NCBI GenBank assembly: GCA_018697035.1
Contig: JABHSE010000002.1
Span: forward strand, 91,160 to 155,159
Direction: 5' to 3'
Length of the DNA: 64,000 nucleotides
DNA from: an archaeon
GTDB taxonomy: Archaea > Nanobdellota > Nanobdellia > Pacearchaeales > GW2011-AR1
Shown here: positions 18,309 through 28,347 of the stretch, one piece after another
Layout: the number at the start of each line of letters is the position of its first letter
Numbering within the stretch: position 1 is the stretch's first letter
Position numbers and translations under genes: made by a program
Notes under the pieces: model-generated
Databases searched by the model: none
Seen by the model: the letters and a program-made list of their open reading frames with translations, nothing else
What the model was told of the DNA's origin: nothing

Positions 18309-18399
18309 TGCGCAGACAGGGACTCGAACCCTGGTCAACTGGTCTCTTCAATCTATAAGATTATGGAAGCCAGTTATTCTACCACTAAACTATCCACGC
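18309..18399 (-). tRNA. tRNA-Gly(UCC) with about 20-nt anticodon-loop intron
   Basis: Minus strand GCGTGGATAGTTTAGTGGTAGAATAACTGGCTTCCA[TAATCTTATAGATTGAAGAG]ACCAGTTGACCAGGGTTCGAGTCCCTGTCTGCGC. Confidence 0.88.
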
Positions 18400-18439
18400 A
18401 TAGCAGGATTGTTTTCATGAAACATCTCTGATGTTACTT

Positions 18440-18456
18440 TAAACTATCCACGCATA
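18440..18456. repeat. 17-bp duplicate of tRNA-Gly 5' end
   Basis: TAAACTATCCACGCATA, identical to 18386-18402. Confidence 0.8.
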
Positions 18457-18479
18457 AAATCAATACCTAATTTACCATT

Positions 18480-18812
18480 TTAAACTTTACTCTTCCTGAA
18501 ATGAACCTTCCTATGACAATTCGCACACAAAACCTCACATTTCTTCAGTTCCCTCAAAATCCTCTCAATAGAATATCCATCTGCGACCATTTTCGAAATA
18601 CCATTTTCTTTATCCCCAATATTATGATGAAAATCAATCGTGGCAACATGCTTCTCTCCACACTTCATACATTTTAATTTAGCCTTATATCCCAAAAACC
18701 ATTTTTTAATCTCTAATTTTCGCTTTCGAATATGCGCCTTCTCTGATTCTTTATTCTCAGCATACCATCGTCTTCGGCACTCCTTTCTCTTCTCGGCATC
18801 TTTATACGGCAT
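18480..18812 (-). CDS. HNH endonuclease family protein
   Basis: CMKCGEKHVATIDFHHNIGDKE...CEVLCANCHRKVH. Confidence 0.85.
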   Translation of the reverse strand: MPYKDAEKRKECRRRWYAENKESEKAHIRKRKLEIKKWFLGYKAKLKCMKCGEKHVATIDFHHNIGDKENGISKMVADGYSIERILRELKKCEVLCANCHRKVHFRKSKV

Positions 18813-18893
18813 AAAAAACAAGGGATACCAAACTTTATAATAGTTTGTAATCCACAACACAAACTTTAAAACCAAAGACTAGTCTAAATATAT

Positions 18894-19907
18894 ATGCAGA
18901 ACTTCGAAAACTGGCACGATAAAAACTACAAGAAAATCCTAATTCTCCCAGCTATAGTCCTAACCCTCTCAATACTCTACCTAGCATTTTTCTACATCCA
19001 AACCGGCGACATAATTAACAAGGACGTAACCCTAACAGGTGGAACCTCTATTACAATATTAACCCAAATCACAGCACAAGAGTTGGAGAGCCACCTTTCA
19101 AACACAATCAAAGATTTCGAAATCAAAACAATATCTGATAATACAGGCGGACAACTAGAACTAATCATAACAACCAAAGATCAAGATACTGCAGCACTAA
19201 AATCATCCTTAGAGGAATTTCTAGGTTATAGTCTAACATCCGAAAACTCATCAACCGAAACAACCTCAGCATCCTTGTCTCAGGATTTCTACAAACAACT
19301 AATTATGGCAGTAATTTTAGCGTTCTTTTGGATGTCCGCAGTAGTGTTCCTAATTTTCTCAAAAGGCAAAAGGGCAAAGTTCCAAGTAATAATCCTAAAC
19401 ATACTATTTGGGTTTTTCCTAGGAAACTTCTTTCTAAAAATCAACCCAATAATATCAGCAATAATATTCCTAATTTTCACAACAGCACTAATAAGAATTT
19501 ACATCAAAAAATCCATTCCATCTTTCGCAGTAATCCTTTCAGCCTTCGCAAATATAGTAATGACCTTAGCCTTAGTTAATATAATAGGAATCAAACTATC
19601 CACAGCCGGTATCGTAGCCTTCTTAATGCTAATAGGTTACTCCGTAGACACCGACATTCTTCTAACAACAAGACTCCTAAGAAGAAAAGAAAGTGTGAAT
19701 AAGGCACTATTTGGAGCATTCAAAACCGGAACAACAATGACAATTACATCCATCATAGCAATCACAACAGCCCTAATCGCAATCTACTCTTTCGAGTCAG
19801 TTCTAAACCAAATTTTCACAATTCTATTAATAGGATTGGGTTTTGATCTTTTTAACACATGGATAACAAACGCCTCAATAATTAAATGGTACGTACGGAA
19901 CAAATGA
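18894..19907 (+). CDS. secF: protein-export membrane protein SecF
   Basis: SecF topology; GYSVDTDILLTTRLLRR, TTMTITSIIAI. Confidence 0.9.
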   Translation: MQNFENWHDKNYKKILILPAIVLTLSILYLAFFYIQTGDIINKDVTLTGGTSITILTQITAQELESHLSNTIKDFEIKTISDNTGGQLELIITTKDQDTAALKSSLEEFLGYSLTSENSSTETTSASLSQDFYKQLIMAVILAFFWMSAVVFLIFSKGKRAKFQVIILNILFGFFLGNFFLKINPIISAIIFLIFTTALIRIYIKKSIPSFAVILSAFANIVMTLALVNIIGIKLSTAGIVAFLMLIGYSVDTDILLTTRLLRRKESVNKALFGAFKTGTTMTITSIIAITTALIAIYSFESVLNQIFTILLIGLGFDLFNTWITNASIIKWYVRNK

Positions 19908-21445
19908 AAATCACATTTAGAATCTGGATACTAATTATAGTAGTGGCCCTATCCTTAATATCAGTTTTCGGACTCCCTCCACAAGCACTAGAAAAGGGAC
20001 TTAGCATAACATCAGTCAATCAAAGCTCAAGCGTCTTCCAAGACGGTCTTAGAGAAGGAATGACCCTTCTTTCAATCAACGGAGAAGAAGTTGCATCATT
20101 AGATGAGTATATGTTAGCCATGACTGAGATAACAAATCTTGAAGAAAACCAAACAACAAAATTAACAATCCAGACTAAAGAAATAGAAATCATAAATCTC
20201 TATGACAAAACAATTTTAGAAGACATTTCATTAGAAGAGATATCACTAACAAAAATAAAAACCGGACTAGACCTTAGAGGAGGAGCTAGGGCATTCATTA
20301 AAGCAGACATCCCATTAAACGATGCACAACTCGGAGATTTAATAGCAGTGTCTGAACAAAGGTTAAATGTCTACGGACTATCCGATGTTAAATTTTTCAA
20401 AATAGCCACATCTTCAGGCGATAACCTAATGGGAATAGAGATAGCAGGTTCAAGTCCAGAAGATCTAGAAGAACTAATCGCAAAACAAGGACACTTTGAA
20501 GCCAAAATTGGAAATGACACAGTTTTCGTAGGTGGAGAAGAAGACATAACTCACGTTGGAAGAACAGGTTCAGATGCAATGATAACCGAATGTTTTACAA
20601 TTCAAGAAGGAGAATCCTGCAACTTTCAATTCACAATCTTCTTATCTGAAGCGGCAGCACAGCGACACGCAGACATAACCGACGAGCTCTCCATAAACGG
20701 TTCCTACCTAAGTAAAAAATTAGATTTCTTCATCGACGGTAAGTTGACATCATCACTAAATATAGGCTCATCCCTAAAAGGCTCGGTGACAACACAGATA
20801 GCAATATCGGGATCAGGTCAAGGTGCGACAAGGAATGAAGCAATAGAATCAGCAAAAGCAGAAATGAAACAGCTCCAGACAATTCTGATAACAGGCTCCC
20901 TTCCTTTCAAATTAGAAATAGTAAAGATAGATAAAATATCACCAAATTTAGGAGAGCAATTTACAAAACAAATTCTATTGGCAGGACTATTCGCAATCAT
21001 TGCAGTCTCTCTAGTCGTATTTATAAGATATAGAAAAATCAAAGCATCCTTGGCATTAGTAACAGTTTCGCTTTCAGAAGTCCTGATAATTCTAGGAACA
21101 GCCTCTCTAATTGGATGGAATCTAGACCTACCTTCAATCGCCGGAATCATCGCCGCAATCGGAACAGGAATAGATTCACAAATAATAATTTTAGACGAAG
21201 CCCAAGACAAAAGGGAATCAATAAAACAACGAATCAAGAAAGCACTCTTCATAATCGTCACAGCCTTCACAACAACATTCGTGGCAATGATTCCATTAAC
21301 AGGACTACTGGGTTTCATGGGCATCGGAGCAGCCTCAGCAGGTCTTCTAAAAGGCTTCGCAGTCACAACACTAATTGGAATCACAACCGGTGTCCTAATA
21401 TCTAGACCAGCATTCGCAGACATTGCAAGGCAACTAGAAGAATGA
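19904..21445 (+). CDS. secD: protein-export membrane protein SecD
   Basis: GLDLRGGARAFIKADI; IAAIGTGIDSQIIILDEAQD. Confidence 0.92.
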   Translation: MKITFRIWILIIVVALSLISVFGLPPQALEKGLSITSVNQSSSVFQDGLREGMTLLSINGEEVASLDEYMLAMTEITNLEENQTTKLTIQTKEIEIINLYDKTILEDISLEEISLTKIKTGLDLRGGARAFIKADIPLNDAQLGDLIAVSEQRLNVYGLSDVKFFKIATSSGDNLMGIEIAGSSPEDLEELIAKQGHFEAKIGNDTVFVGGEEDITHVGRTGSDAMITECFTIQEGESCNFQFTIFLSEAAAQRHADITDELSINGSYLSKKLDFFIDGKLTSSLNIGSSLKGSVTTQIAISGSGQGATRNEAIESAKAEMKQLQTILITGSLPFKLEIVKIDKISPNLGEQFTKQILLAGLFAIIAVSLVVFIRYRKIKASLALVTVSLSEVLIILGTASLIGWNLDLPSIAGIIAAIGTGIDSQIIILDEAQDKRESIKQRIKKALFIIVTAFTTTFVAMIPLTGLLGFMGIGAASAGLLKGFAVTTLIGITTGVLISRPAFADIARQLEE

Positions 21446-21903
21446 AATTCAAGTGGCACCTTTTATTCGGGTTTACAATTTCTTACATTCTAATCCAGTT
21501 TTTCAATTTTACCTTATCGGCAGGATTAACAATTTTTATAGCATCGTGGATAATTGATATAGATCATTATTTTTGGTATCTCTTCGAACTAAAAGATAAA
21601 AATCCATTCAAAGCACTAAGATGGTATAATAAAAATATAGACAGATGGTTCGCAATATCATTTAAAGAAAGAGAAAAATTCAAACGAGGAATTTTCGTAT
21701 TCCACAGCATTGGTTTTTGGATTCTACTTTTTACTTTATCATCCCTTCATCCAATTTTTCTTTGGATGCTAATTGGAATAGGGATCCATATGGCAGCAGA
21801 CTTTCCACATCTAATATATCACAGAGAACCACTTTACAACAAAATATTTCTAAGTGCCGTTATAAGAAGAAATAAAAACAAGAAAAGTCTTCGAGAATTA
21901 TGA
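21442..21903 (+). CDS. membrane protein with conserved His/Asp, unknown function
   Basis: 153 aa hydrophobic with DIDHYFW and HMAADFPHLIYH. Confidence 0.55.
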   Translation: MKFKWHLLFGFTISYILIQFFNFTLSAGLTIFIASWIIDIDHYFWYLFELKDKNPFKALRWYNKNIDRWFAISFKEREKFKRGIFVFHSIGFWILLFTLSSLHPIFLWMLIGIGIHMAADFPHLIYHREPLYNKIFLSAVIRRNKNKKSLREL

Positions 21904-23261
21904 GTAATATAATAAAAGAAGAGATGAATGACGTTAAAAATATTTTCGGAAGATTTAGAAGAAAAGATTTCTCTGGAGATACTGGGCAGATTGTGAAGAA
22001 TTCTTCATATCAACTAACAACAAGTTTAATCGCAAAGTTTGGAAGTTTAATATTTACAGTAGTTGTAGCAAGAATGTTGGGCGTTGAAATTTTCGGTCTA
22101 TATACCCTGGCGCTTACCACAATTATCCTATTCGCCTCATTTTCAGATTTAGGAATTTCGACAGCTATGATAACATTCGCATCCAAATCTTTAGGCAAAA
22201 ATAAACTCGGAAAAGCAAAGACATATTTCAAAGGGCTATTGAGATACAAAATTTATTTAACAATAATATGCTCCTTTATCTTAATAACTTTGGGATATTT
22301 CTTAGCAAACAATTATTACAACAAGCCAATTTTCTACGCACTTTTAGCGGGTGCAATATACATTCCCATAGTCACCATCACAGGATATATCGGAGCGGCA
22401 TTTCACGCAGGGAATAACTTCAAAATAACGATGATTAAAGAGATAATTTTTCAAATTTCGAGATTAACATTGATTCCAATAACTATTTTATTACTATTTA
22501 GAATTAGCCTAGAAGCATCGATAATAGTAGCATCAATAATCCTAGCCATAACTTTTTCATATTTTCTGGGATTACTATATTTGAGAATAGTAGCAAAAAA
22601 AGAAATACCTTTTTTGAGAAAAAAAGCGAAAATCTTAACTAAGAATGAAAAACTAGAATTAGTAAGATTTATCTTACCTCTAAGTGTGACGGCCCTAGGC
22701 GGAATGTTTTTTGGATATATTGATATTTTAATGCTCGGACATTATGTAGATTTAACACATATAGGTTATTATGGAGCGGCATTCGGACTTATCGGAGCGG
22801 CAGGATTAATTATAAGTTTTGTAGCAGCGGCAGTCCTGCCAGTTTTTGCAAGAGCTAAAGGGAAGTCATTAGAAAATATTTTTTCAAAAACTAGAAACTT
22901 CACTTTCATGATAGGATTGGCAGCAGCGATTTTTACTTTTCTTACAGCTAAATATATTCTAATGATTTATGGAAAAGAGTTTTTACCAGCAACAATACTC
23001 CTACAATTATTTTCATTAATTTTAATTATCATGCCAGTTGTAGCTATCTATAATTCATATTTTGTTTCGATAAAGAAAACTCAGATAATAGCAAAATTAT
23101 TAATCATATCAACAGTTGTAAATGTAGTATTAAATATTTGGTTTATTAAATACGGGTTACAGTTTGGAATGATGGAAGGGGTAATCGGAGCATGTGTTGC
23201 GACGATATGTTCTAGGATGATATATTTGGCGGGATTCATTATTTCAAAAAGAATAGGCTAA
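21900..23261 (+). CDS. polysaccharide flippase (Wzx/MATE-like)
   Basis: NSSYQLTTSLIAKFGSLIFTVVVARMLGVEIFGLYTLALTTI; many TM helices. Confidence 0.88.
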   Translation: MSNIIKEEMNDVKNIFGRFRRKDFSGDTGQIVKNSSYQLTTSLIAKFGSLIFTVVVARMLGVEIFGLYTLALTTIILFASFSDLGISTAMITFASKSLGKNKLGKAKTYFKGLLRYKIYLTIICSFILITLGYFLANNYYNKPIFYALLAGAIYIPIVTITGYIGAAFHAGNNFKITMIKEIIFQISRLTLIPITILLLFRISLEASIIVASIILAITFSYFLGLLYLRIVAKKEIPFLRKKAKILTKNEKLELVRFILPLSVTALGGMFFGYIDILMLGHYVDLTHIGYYGAAFGLIGAAGLIISFVAAAVLPVFARAKGKSLENIFSKTRNFTFMIGLAAAIFTFLTAKYILMIYGKEFLPATILLQLFSLILIIMPVVAIYNSYFVSIKKTQIIAKLLIISTVVNVVLNIWFIKYGLQFGMMEGVIGACVATICSRMIYLAGFIISKRIG

Positions 23262-23364
23262 TCCAAATCTTTTTTACAAATATGCTTTTAATTACTATTT
23301 CTACGAGAATTTTTCAGTAATTTTCTAAATATAAGATATTTGTTCAAATTTTCTCTAACATATT

Positions 23365-24546
23365 TTATGTGTTTTTTAATATATTTACAATCCTAGCTAT
23401 CTCAATGTAATTCATTTCGGGATTATTTCCAAAATAAAACCCATTCCTATGTATTTTTTCAGCATTTGGACAAACATTTTTATTTTTTTTATATTTTTTA
23501 TAAAAAGGCTGCTTGGAAATATTTCCAGCTATTATCGGACGAATTTCAATATTTTCTTTTTCAAAAAGCTCCTTATACTTTTCAAAAAGCTCCTTATTTT
23601 TAAATAAAAGTGGGAACCCAAAATTAGATACAACATTCATATCTCCGGTTTTTAACTTAATTATATCATCGTTATTTAAAGTAGCTTTATGAAATTTATC
23701 AAAATTATCTTCCCTCTTCCTTATAATTTCATCCCAAAAAGCTATTTGCTGATTTCCTATGAATCCATTTATCTCTGTGGGTCTAAAATTATATGCCAAA
23801 TCATAGAATGCATAGATACCATAAAAATCATCTATCAAGCTATCGGCTCTCTTCCGTCGCCTAAAGTCCTCCGAGTTATTCCTTGTCCAACCATGCGCCC
23901 TTATCAATTTAAGGTTTTCATATAATTCTGAATCATCAGTGCAAATCATTCCGCCCTCAATAGTTGAAAGATGATGTCCGACAAAAAAAGAAAAAGTAGA
24001 GGCAATGCCAAAATTACCCATACGAGTTCCCTTGTATTCCGAACCCAAGGACTCACAATTATCCTCAAATAATAAAATATTATTAATTGCACAAATCTTC
24101 TTTATCTCGTCTACATCTGAACAGAGGCCTAACGCATTAGTCAAAAAGAAAGCCTTAGTATCTGGGTTTTTTGTATATCCATCCATAAGTGTCTTAGAAG
24201 ATACGTTTAGTGTGTCTTCTTCAACATCTAATAATATAGGAACTAATCCCAACTGTATTATTGGCATTATATTCGTGGCCCATGTTAAACTTGACGCAAA
24301 TATTTTATCACCTTTTTTCAATTTTCCAGTATTTAACATTGCCTGAATCAGCAATAGGTTTGCACAACTACCACTTGATACAAAAACAGAATACTTTCTT
24401 TCTTGTTTCTCTGAGAATTTTTCCTCAAATTTTTCACACTCACTACTCATACTAAGAATTTCAGAGCTCATTATAAACTCGCAAAGTTTCTTTTTGGTTT
24501 CTTCTTCATTTAAAAACGTAGATTTGATTAATTTTATTTTATTCAT
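23365..24546 (-). CDS. DegT/DnrJ/EryC1 sugar aminotransferase
   Basis: SSGSCANLLLIQAML, EDNCESLGSEYKGTRMGNFGIASTFSFFVGHHLSTIEGGMI. Confidence 0.92.
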   Translation of the reverse strand: MNKIKLIKSTFLNEEETKKKLCEFIMSSEILSMSSECEKFEEKFSEKQERKYSVFVSSGSCANLLLIQAMLNTGKLKKGDKIFASSLTWATNIMPIIQLGLVPILLDVEEDTLNVSSKTLMDGYTKNPDTKAFFLTNALGLCSDVDEIKKICAINNILLFEDNCESLGSEYKGTRMGNFGIASTFSFFVGHHLSTIEGGMICTDDSELYENLKLIRAHGWTRNNSEDFRRRKRADSLIDDFYGIYAFYDLAYNFRPTEINGFIGNQQIAFWDEIIRKREDNFDKFHKATLNNDDIIKLKTGDMNVVSNFGFPLLFKNKELFEKYKELFEKENIEIRPIIAGNISKQPFYKKYKKNKNVCPNAEKIHRNGFYFGNNPEMNYIEIARIVNILKNT

Positions 24547-24612
24547 TTTTACTTATAATTTTTGTATTATTTAATTGTTTTGGGATACCCATAACCGTCA
24601 ATACATGTAAGG

Positions 24613-25671
24613 TCATGAAAGCCCCAATACTTTATCATATACCTTCATGTATTTTTTTGCACAGGTATCCCAGGTTAATTCCTTGGATCTTTTTCTACCC
24701 CTCTTTTTATATTTCAACATAAGGTTTTTATCCTCTAGTAGTTTTTTTATTGCATCATAAAAACCTTTCTCGGTATTGTCAGTAAGAATAGCCCCCTCTT
24801 GCACCACTTCAGGCAATGCACCAACATTACTAACTACAACAGCACATCCAGAAGACATAGCTTCTACTGGTATTAATTCAAATGCAGCAATATTGGTATT
24901 ATATACAAAAATATCAATATTCTGATAGTATTTAGAAAGCTCCGATTCTTTTATAAAACCACCAAATGTAACATTAGAAAAAGATTTCAATATATTAAAT
25001 TCTTTTGGAATAGTTCTGCCCCCCAAGATAACTTTTACATTATCACCATATTCCAACAAGATTTTTTTAAAAACCTCAACCAATTTTTCATCTTCACTAC
25101 ATAATATTCCAATAGTAATGGTTTTTTTATCTTTTTTATAACCAGGTTTAAATCGATTAATATCTACTCCGAGATGAATAGGCGTCACTTTTTCAGAGAA
25201 AGTTGGAAACTTTTTTATTAACTTATCCGCGGTATTTTTAGATATGGTAACTATTTGATCGCATCTACCTAGTAGTCTATAAATAAGTTGAAAAAAATTT
25301 TTCATAGGAAAGCGGTTGAACTCAACAGGATACATATCACAAATAGTAGTGACCACAGGTTTATTTAAAAGAGTCGCAACAAGGTTAGTTTTTTCATCAT
25401 AGGCATGAATTAAATCTATAGACTTATCTCTTTTTAACTTTAATAACAAGGGAATATAGTAACCAAGTCCTGCAATTACTCTTAACCTAGTTTTGAAGGT
25501 TTTTACCTTTACCGCAAATTTAGAACTATAGTTAGCAGTATCTCTCATAAAAAGCTTAACCTTATACTTTTTACTAATTCTATTAATAGATTTGGAAATT
25601 TCTACAGGATACAACCCCTTACCAGTTCCTCCGAAACTTTCACCTATTAAAGCAATAGTTTTTTTACTCAT
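24613..25671 (-). CDS. glycosyltransferase family 4
   Basis: FELIPVEAMSSGCAVVVSNVGALPEVV. Confidence 0.9.
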   Translation of the reverse strand: MSKKTIALIGESFGGTGKGLYPVEISKSINRISKKYKVKLFMRDTANYSSKFAVKVKTFKTRLRVIAGLGYYIPLLLKLKRDKSIDLIHAYDEKTNLVATLLNKPVVTTICDMYPVEFNRFPMKNFFQLIYRLLGRCDQIVTISKNTADKLIKKFPTFSEKVTPIHLGVDINRFKPGYKKDKKTITIGILCSEDEKLVEVFKKILLEYGDNVKVILGGRTIPKEFNILKSFSNVTFGGFIKESELSKYYQNIDIFVYNTNIAAFELIPVEAMSSGCAVVVSNVGALPEVVQEGAILTDNTEKGFYDAIKKLLEDKNLMLKYKKRGRKRSKELTWDTCAKKYMKVYDKVLGLS

Positions 25672-26722
25672 TATTTATACCCACCAAATTTTTTATAATA
25701 CTTTTCCCAGAGTTTCCATCCCCAAAAGGATTTTCCCATCCATGTCTTATATTTACCATGTTATTAAAATCATGTAAAAGATTTCCAGACATTAAGATAT
25801 TCGCACCAACATCAATTACTTCCGGCCTTTCTGTTGTGGTTCTTAGGGTTATAGACGGAATACCCAAAACACAGGCTTCTTCCTGTACTCCACCAGAATC
25901 AGTAAGAATCAATTTTGAATGTTTTTCCAAAGTTACCATATCTAAAAATCCTATAGGTTCAATACATTGAACATTCCCAGGAATAATAAGACCGAAAAAT
26001 CCTATCATTTTTTTAGTTCTAGGATGTATAGGAAAAATAATATTTTCATCAGTAAGCGACCCAATCTGACCTAATAAGTATTTTAACCTATCTTCAGAAT
26101 CAACGTTTTCTGAACGATGCAATGTTAAGAGGCAGTATCCCTTATCTACTAAATTCAATTTTCTTATAATATCTGAACTATGATTACGTGCCCAAAAAAC
26201 AGCATCCACAACAGTATTTCCAACAACTAAAATATTTTTTTTAGAAATTCCTTCTTCAAGTAGTGTAGCTTTCTGTCTTTCCGCAGGACAAAAAAAATAA
26301 TTAGAGATATGGTCCGTTAATATACGATTTATTTCTTCTGGCATTTCATTATCGTAACTTCTCAAACCTGCTTCAACGTGTGCTATTTTAATTCCAAATC
26401 TAGATGAAATAAATGCTCCAGCAAAAACCGAGTTAGTATCTCCCTGTACAATACTAAGGTCGGGCATCTCTTTTTTAAATATTTTCTCAAGCCCAACAAA
26501 CATTCTGCCTATCTGTTCTCCCTGTGTACCAGATCCAATATTTAGATTGTATTTAGGTTTGGGAAGATCTAAATCTTTAAAGAAAATAGAATCTAATTCT
26601 GGAGAATAATGTTGGTTAGTATGTATTATAAAATAATCTAATCCAAGATCCTCACATTCCCGAATAATAGAACTTAACTTAACTATTTCTGGACGAGTTC
26701 CAAGTATTATGACTATTTTCAT
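25664..26722 (-). CDS. wecB: UDP-N-acetylglucosamine 2-epimerase
   Basis: GTRPEIVKLSSI, VQGDTNSVFAG, HVEAGLRSYD, LTDSGGVQEEACVLGIPSITLRTTTERPE. Confidence 0.95.
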   Translation of the reverse strand: MKIVIILGTRPEIVKLSSIIRECEDLGLDYFIIHTNQHYSPELDSIFFKDLDLPKPKYNLNIGSGTQGEQIGRMFVGLEKIFKKEMPDLSIVQGDTNSVFAGAFISSRFGIKIAHVEAGLRSYDNEMPEEINRILTDHISNYFFCPAERQKATLLEEGISKKNILVVGNTVVDAVFWARNHSSDIIRKLNLVDKGYCLLTLHRSENVDSEDRLKYLLGQIGSLTDENIIFPIHPRTKKMIGFFGLIIPGNVQCIEPIGFLDMVTLEKHSKLILTDSGGVQEEACVLGIPSITLRTTTERPEVIDVGANILMSGNLLHDFNNMVNIRHGWENPFGDGNSGKSIIKNLVGINNE

Positions 26723-27786
26723 TTGCTTAACAGAACTTCAAATTTATTTAAATATTTATCAGAGATGGAATCCCAAGAATAGTTATTTATTATATTTTTT
26801 CTGATTTTTTCTGATTTTGTTCCGTCTTGATCTATTTGTTTATTAAGAGAAATTATATTACGAGATATGTCAGTTTGTGATGATGTATTATTTATTAGCC
26901 TTCCAAAGTCTTTATCTATAATTAATTCTGGCCCAACTCCAACATTAGAAGCTACAATTGGTTTTCCACAGGATTGAGCTTCTATCCAAACAAGACCAAA
27001 TCCCTCTGCTGTAGATGGAAGGACAAAAAACTTACATTTCTGAAAAAGTTTAATTAAACCGAGACCCTCTCTTCTGCCCAAAAATTTTATATTTCTGTCT
27101 TTCTTATATTTTTGAGATAACATTTTTCTCAATGGTCCATCCCCAACAATTCTAATAGGTAGTCCATTTTCAGAAAAAGCCTTACAGACACGAGCAATAT
27201 TTTTTCTTTCATCTATAGATGCTACAAATAATACATATTCTCCATCCTTACTTGACTTATCTATAGAGAACAAATTTGTATGTACACCATTCGGAATATA
27301 TTCCATATTATAATCATTCAAATAGTTAGTATTTTTTGAAAATCTTTGTACACAAACTATTTCGGCTTTTGTTTTAGAAAAAACAAATTTTTCTACCATC
27401 TTGGCCAAAAGAGGAGGGCTCTCATAGTCAGCAAGAAACCCATGAGAGGTTAATATATATTTGAGTTTATTCATTTTTCCAAATAAAAATAGGAAACCAG
27501 AAGACCAATCATGGGGGTTATAAATGTCGGCCTTTTCGTTAAGAATTTTTTTTCTTAAGGAAAAAAAAGCAGTTGAGGTTTTGAGCCCAGGCGACTTAAC
27601 ACATTTAACTCTTTTTATTTTTATCCCAGCATGCTTTTCATATAGGCACTCGTCCCATTCTTGCTTGCAAATGATTGTTACATCATGCCCCTTAGATATA
27701 ATTTTTTTTGATAAATTTAATATCACCCTCTCCACTCCCCCCAATCTTTTTAAATTAAATCTAGTACAAACTATACATATTTTCAT
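26719..27786 (-). CDS. glycosyltransferase family 4
   Basis: LPSTAEGFGLVWIEAQSCGKPIVASNVG. Confidence 0.92.
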   Translation of the reverse strand: MKICIVCTRFNLKRLGGVERVILNLSKKIISKGHDVTIICKQEWDECLYEKHAGIKIKRVKCVKSPGLKTSTAFFSLRKKILNEKADIYNPHDWSSGFLFLFGKMNKLKYILTSHGFLADYESPPLLAKMVEKFVFSKTKAEIVCVQRFSKNTNYLNDYNMEYIPNGVHTNLFSIDKSSKDGEYVLFVASIDERKNIARVCKAFSENGLPIRIVGDGPLRKMLSQKYKKDRNIKFLGRREGLGLIKLFQKCKFFVLPSTAEGFGLVWIEAQSCGKPIVASNVGVGPELIIDKDFGRLINNTSSQTDISRNIISLNKQIDQDGTKSEKIRKNIINNYSWDSISDKYLNKFEVLLSK

Positions 27787-28346
27787 ACATTTTGTCCGAT
27801 AATTTTTATTTGAGGGTGAACAATATCCCTATCCACCAAAGACATTAAGAAATCCAAAATTTTATTAATTCTATTCCTTTTATATCCAAACAAATATTCT
27901 AAAGATTCTGTTTTTATCCCGTAATAATCAAAAAGATTTTTTAAGTGAGTTGGGGTAAACAATGAATAATGTTTATCTTCAGAGCTCTTTCCGGTTCCTC
28001 CACCTACCCTTCCAAGTATTTCATATCTCCCATGATGAGCTCCTTTTGAGTGTGGAAAAAAATGAATATGAAATTTATAACATGCAGCATTATCCGTTAT
28101 TATTATAATTTTTCCATTTTTTTTTAAAACTCTTTTGCATTCTTTTATAAAATGACCAATATCTACTAGATGTTCTAAGACACAATTGGAATAAACTTCA
28201 TCAAAAAAATCATTCTTGTAAGGAAATCTTTCTTTCCCAATAAACACTTTCTTTACTTCCGAACGAGAAGGATATAAATCTATAAAATCAGTGCCGTAAG
28301 TCTCATTCCCACATCCAACATTTAAAATTTTTCGGTCCTTCTTCAT
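27783..28346 (-). CDS. SAM-dependent methyltransferase
   Basis: ILNVGCGNETYGTDFIDL; VLEHLVDIGHFIKECKRVLKKNGKIII; start set at MKKDRK after gmd stop. Confidence 0.85.
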   Translation of the reverse strand: MKKDRKILNVGCGNETYGTDFIDLYPSRSEVKKVFIGKERFPYKNDFFDEVYSNCVLEHLVDIGHFIKECKRVLKKNGKIIIITDNAACYKFHIHFFPHSKGAHHGRYEILGRVGGGTGKSSEDKHYSLFTPTHLKNLFDYYGIKTESLEYLFGYKRNRINKILDFLMSLVDRDIVHPQIKIIGQNV

Positions 28347-28347
28347 T

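Noticed and set aside
18122-18338. ORFs 18122-18307 and 18150-18338
   Set aside because: Lie across the tRNA-Leu gene; spurious translations.
23565-23600. Tandem TTTTCAAAAAGCTCCTTAT as a regulatory repeat
   Set aside because: In-frame ELFEKYKELFEK helical repeat within the aminotransferase.
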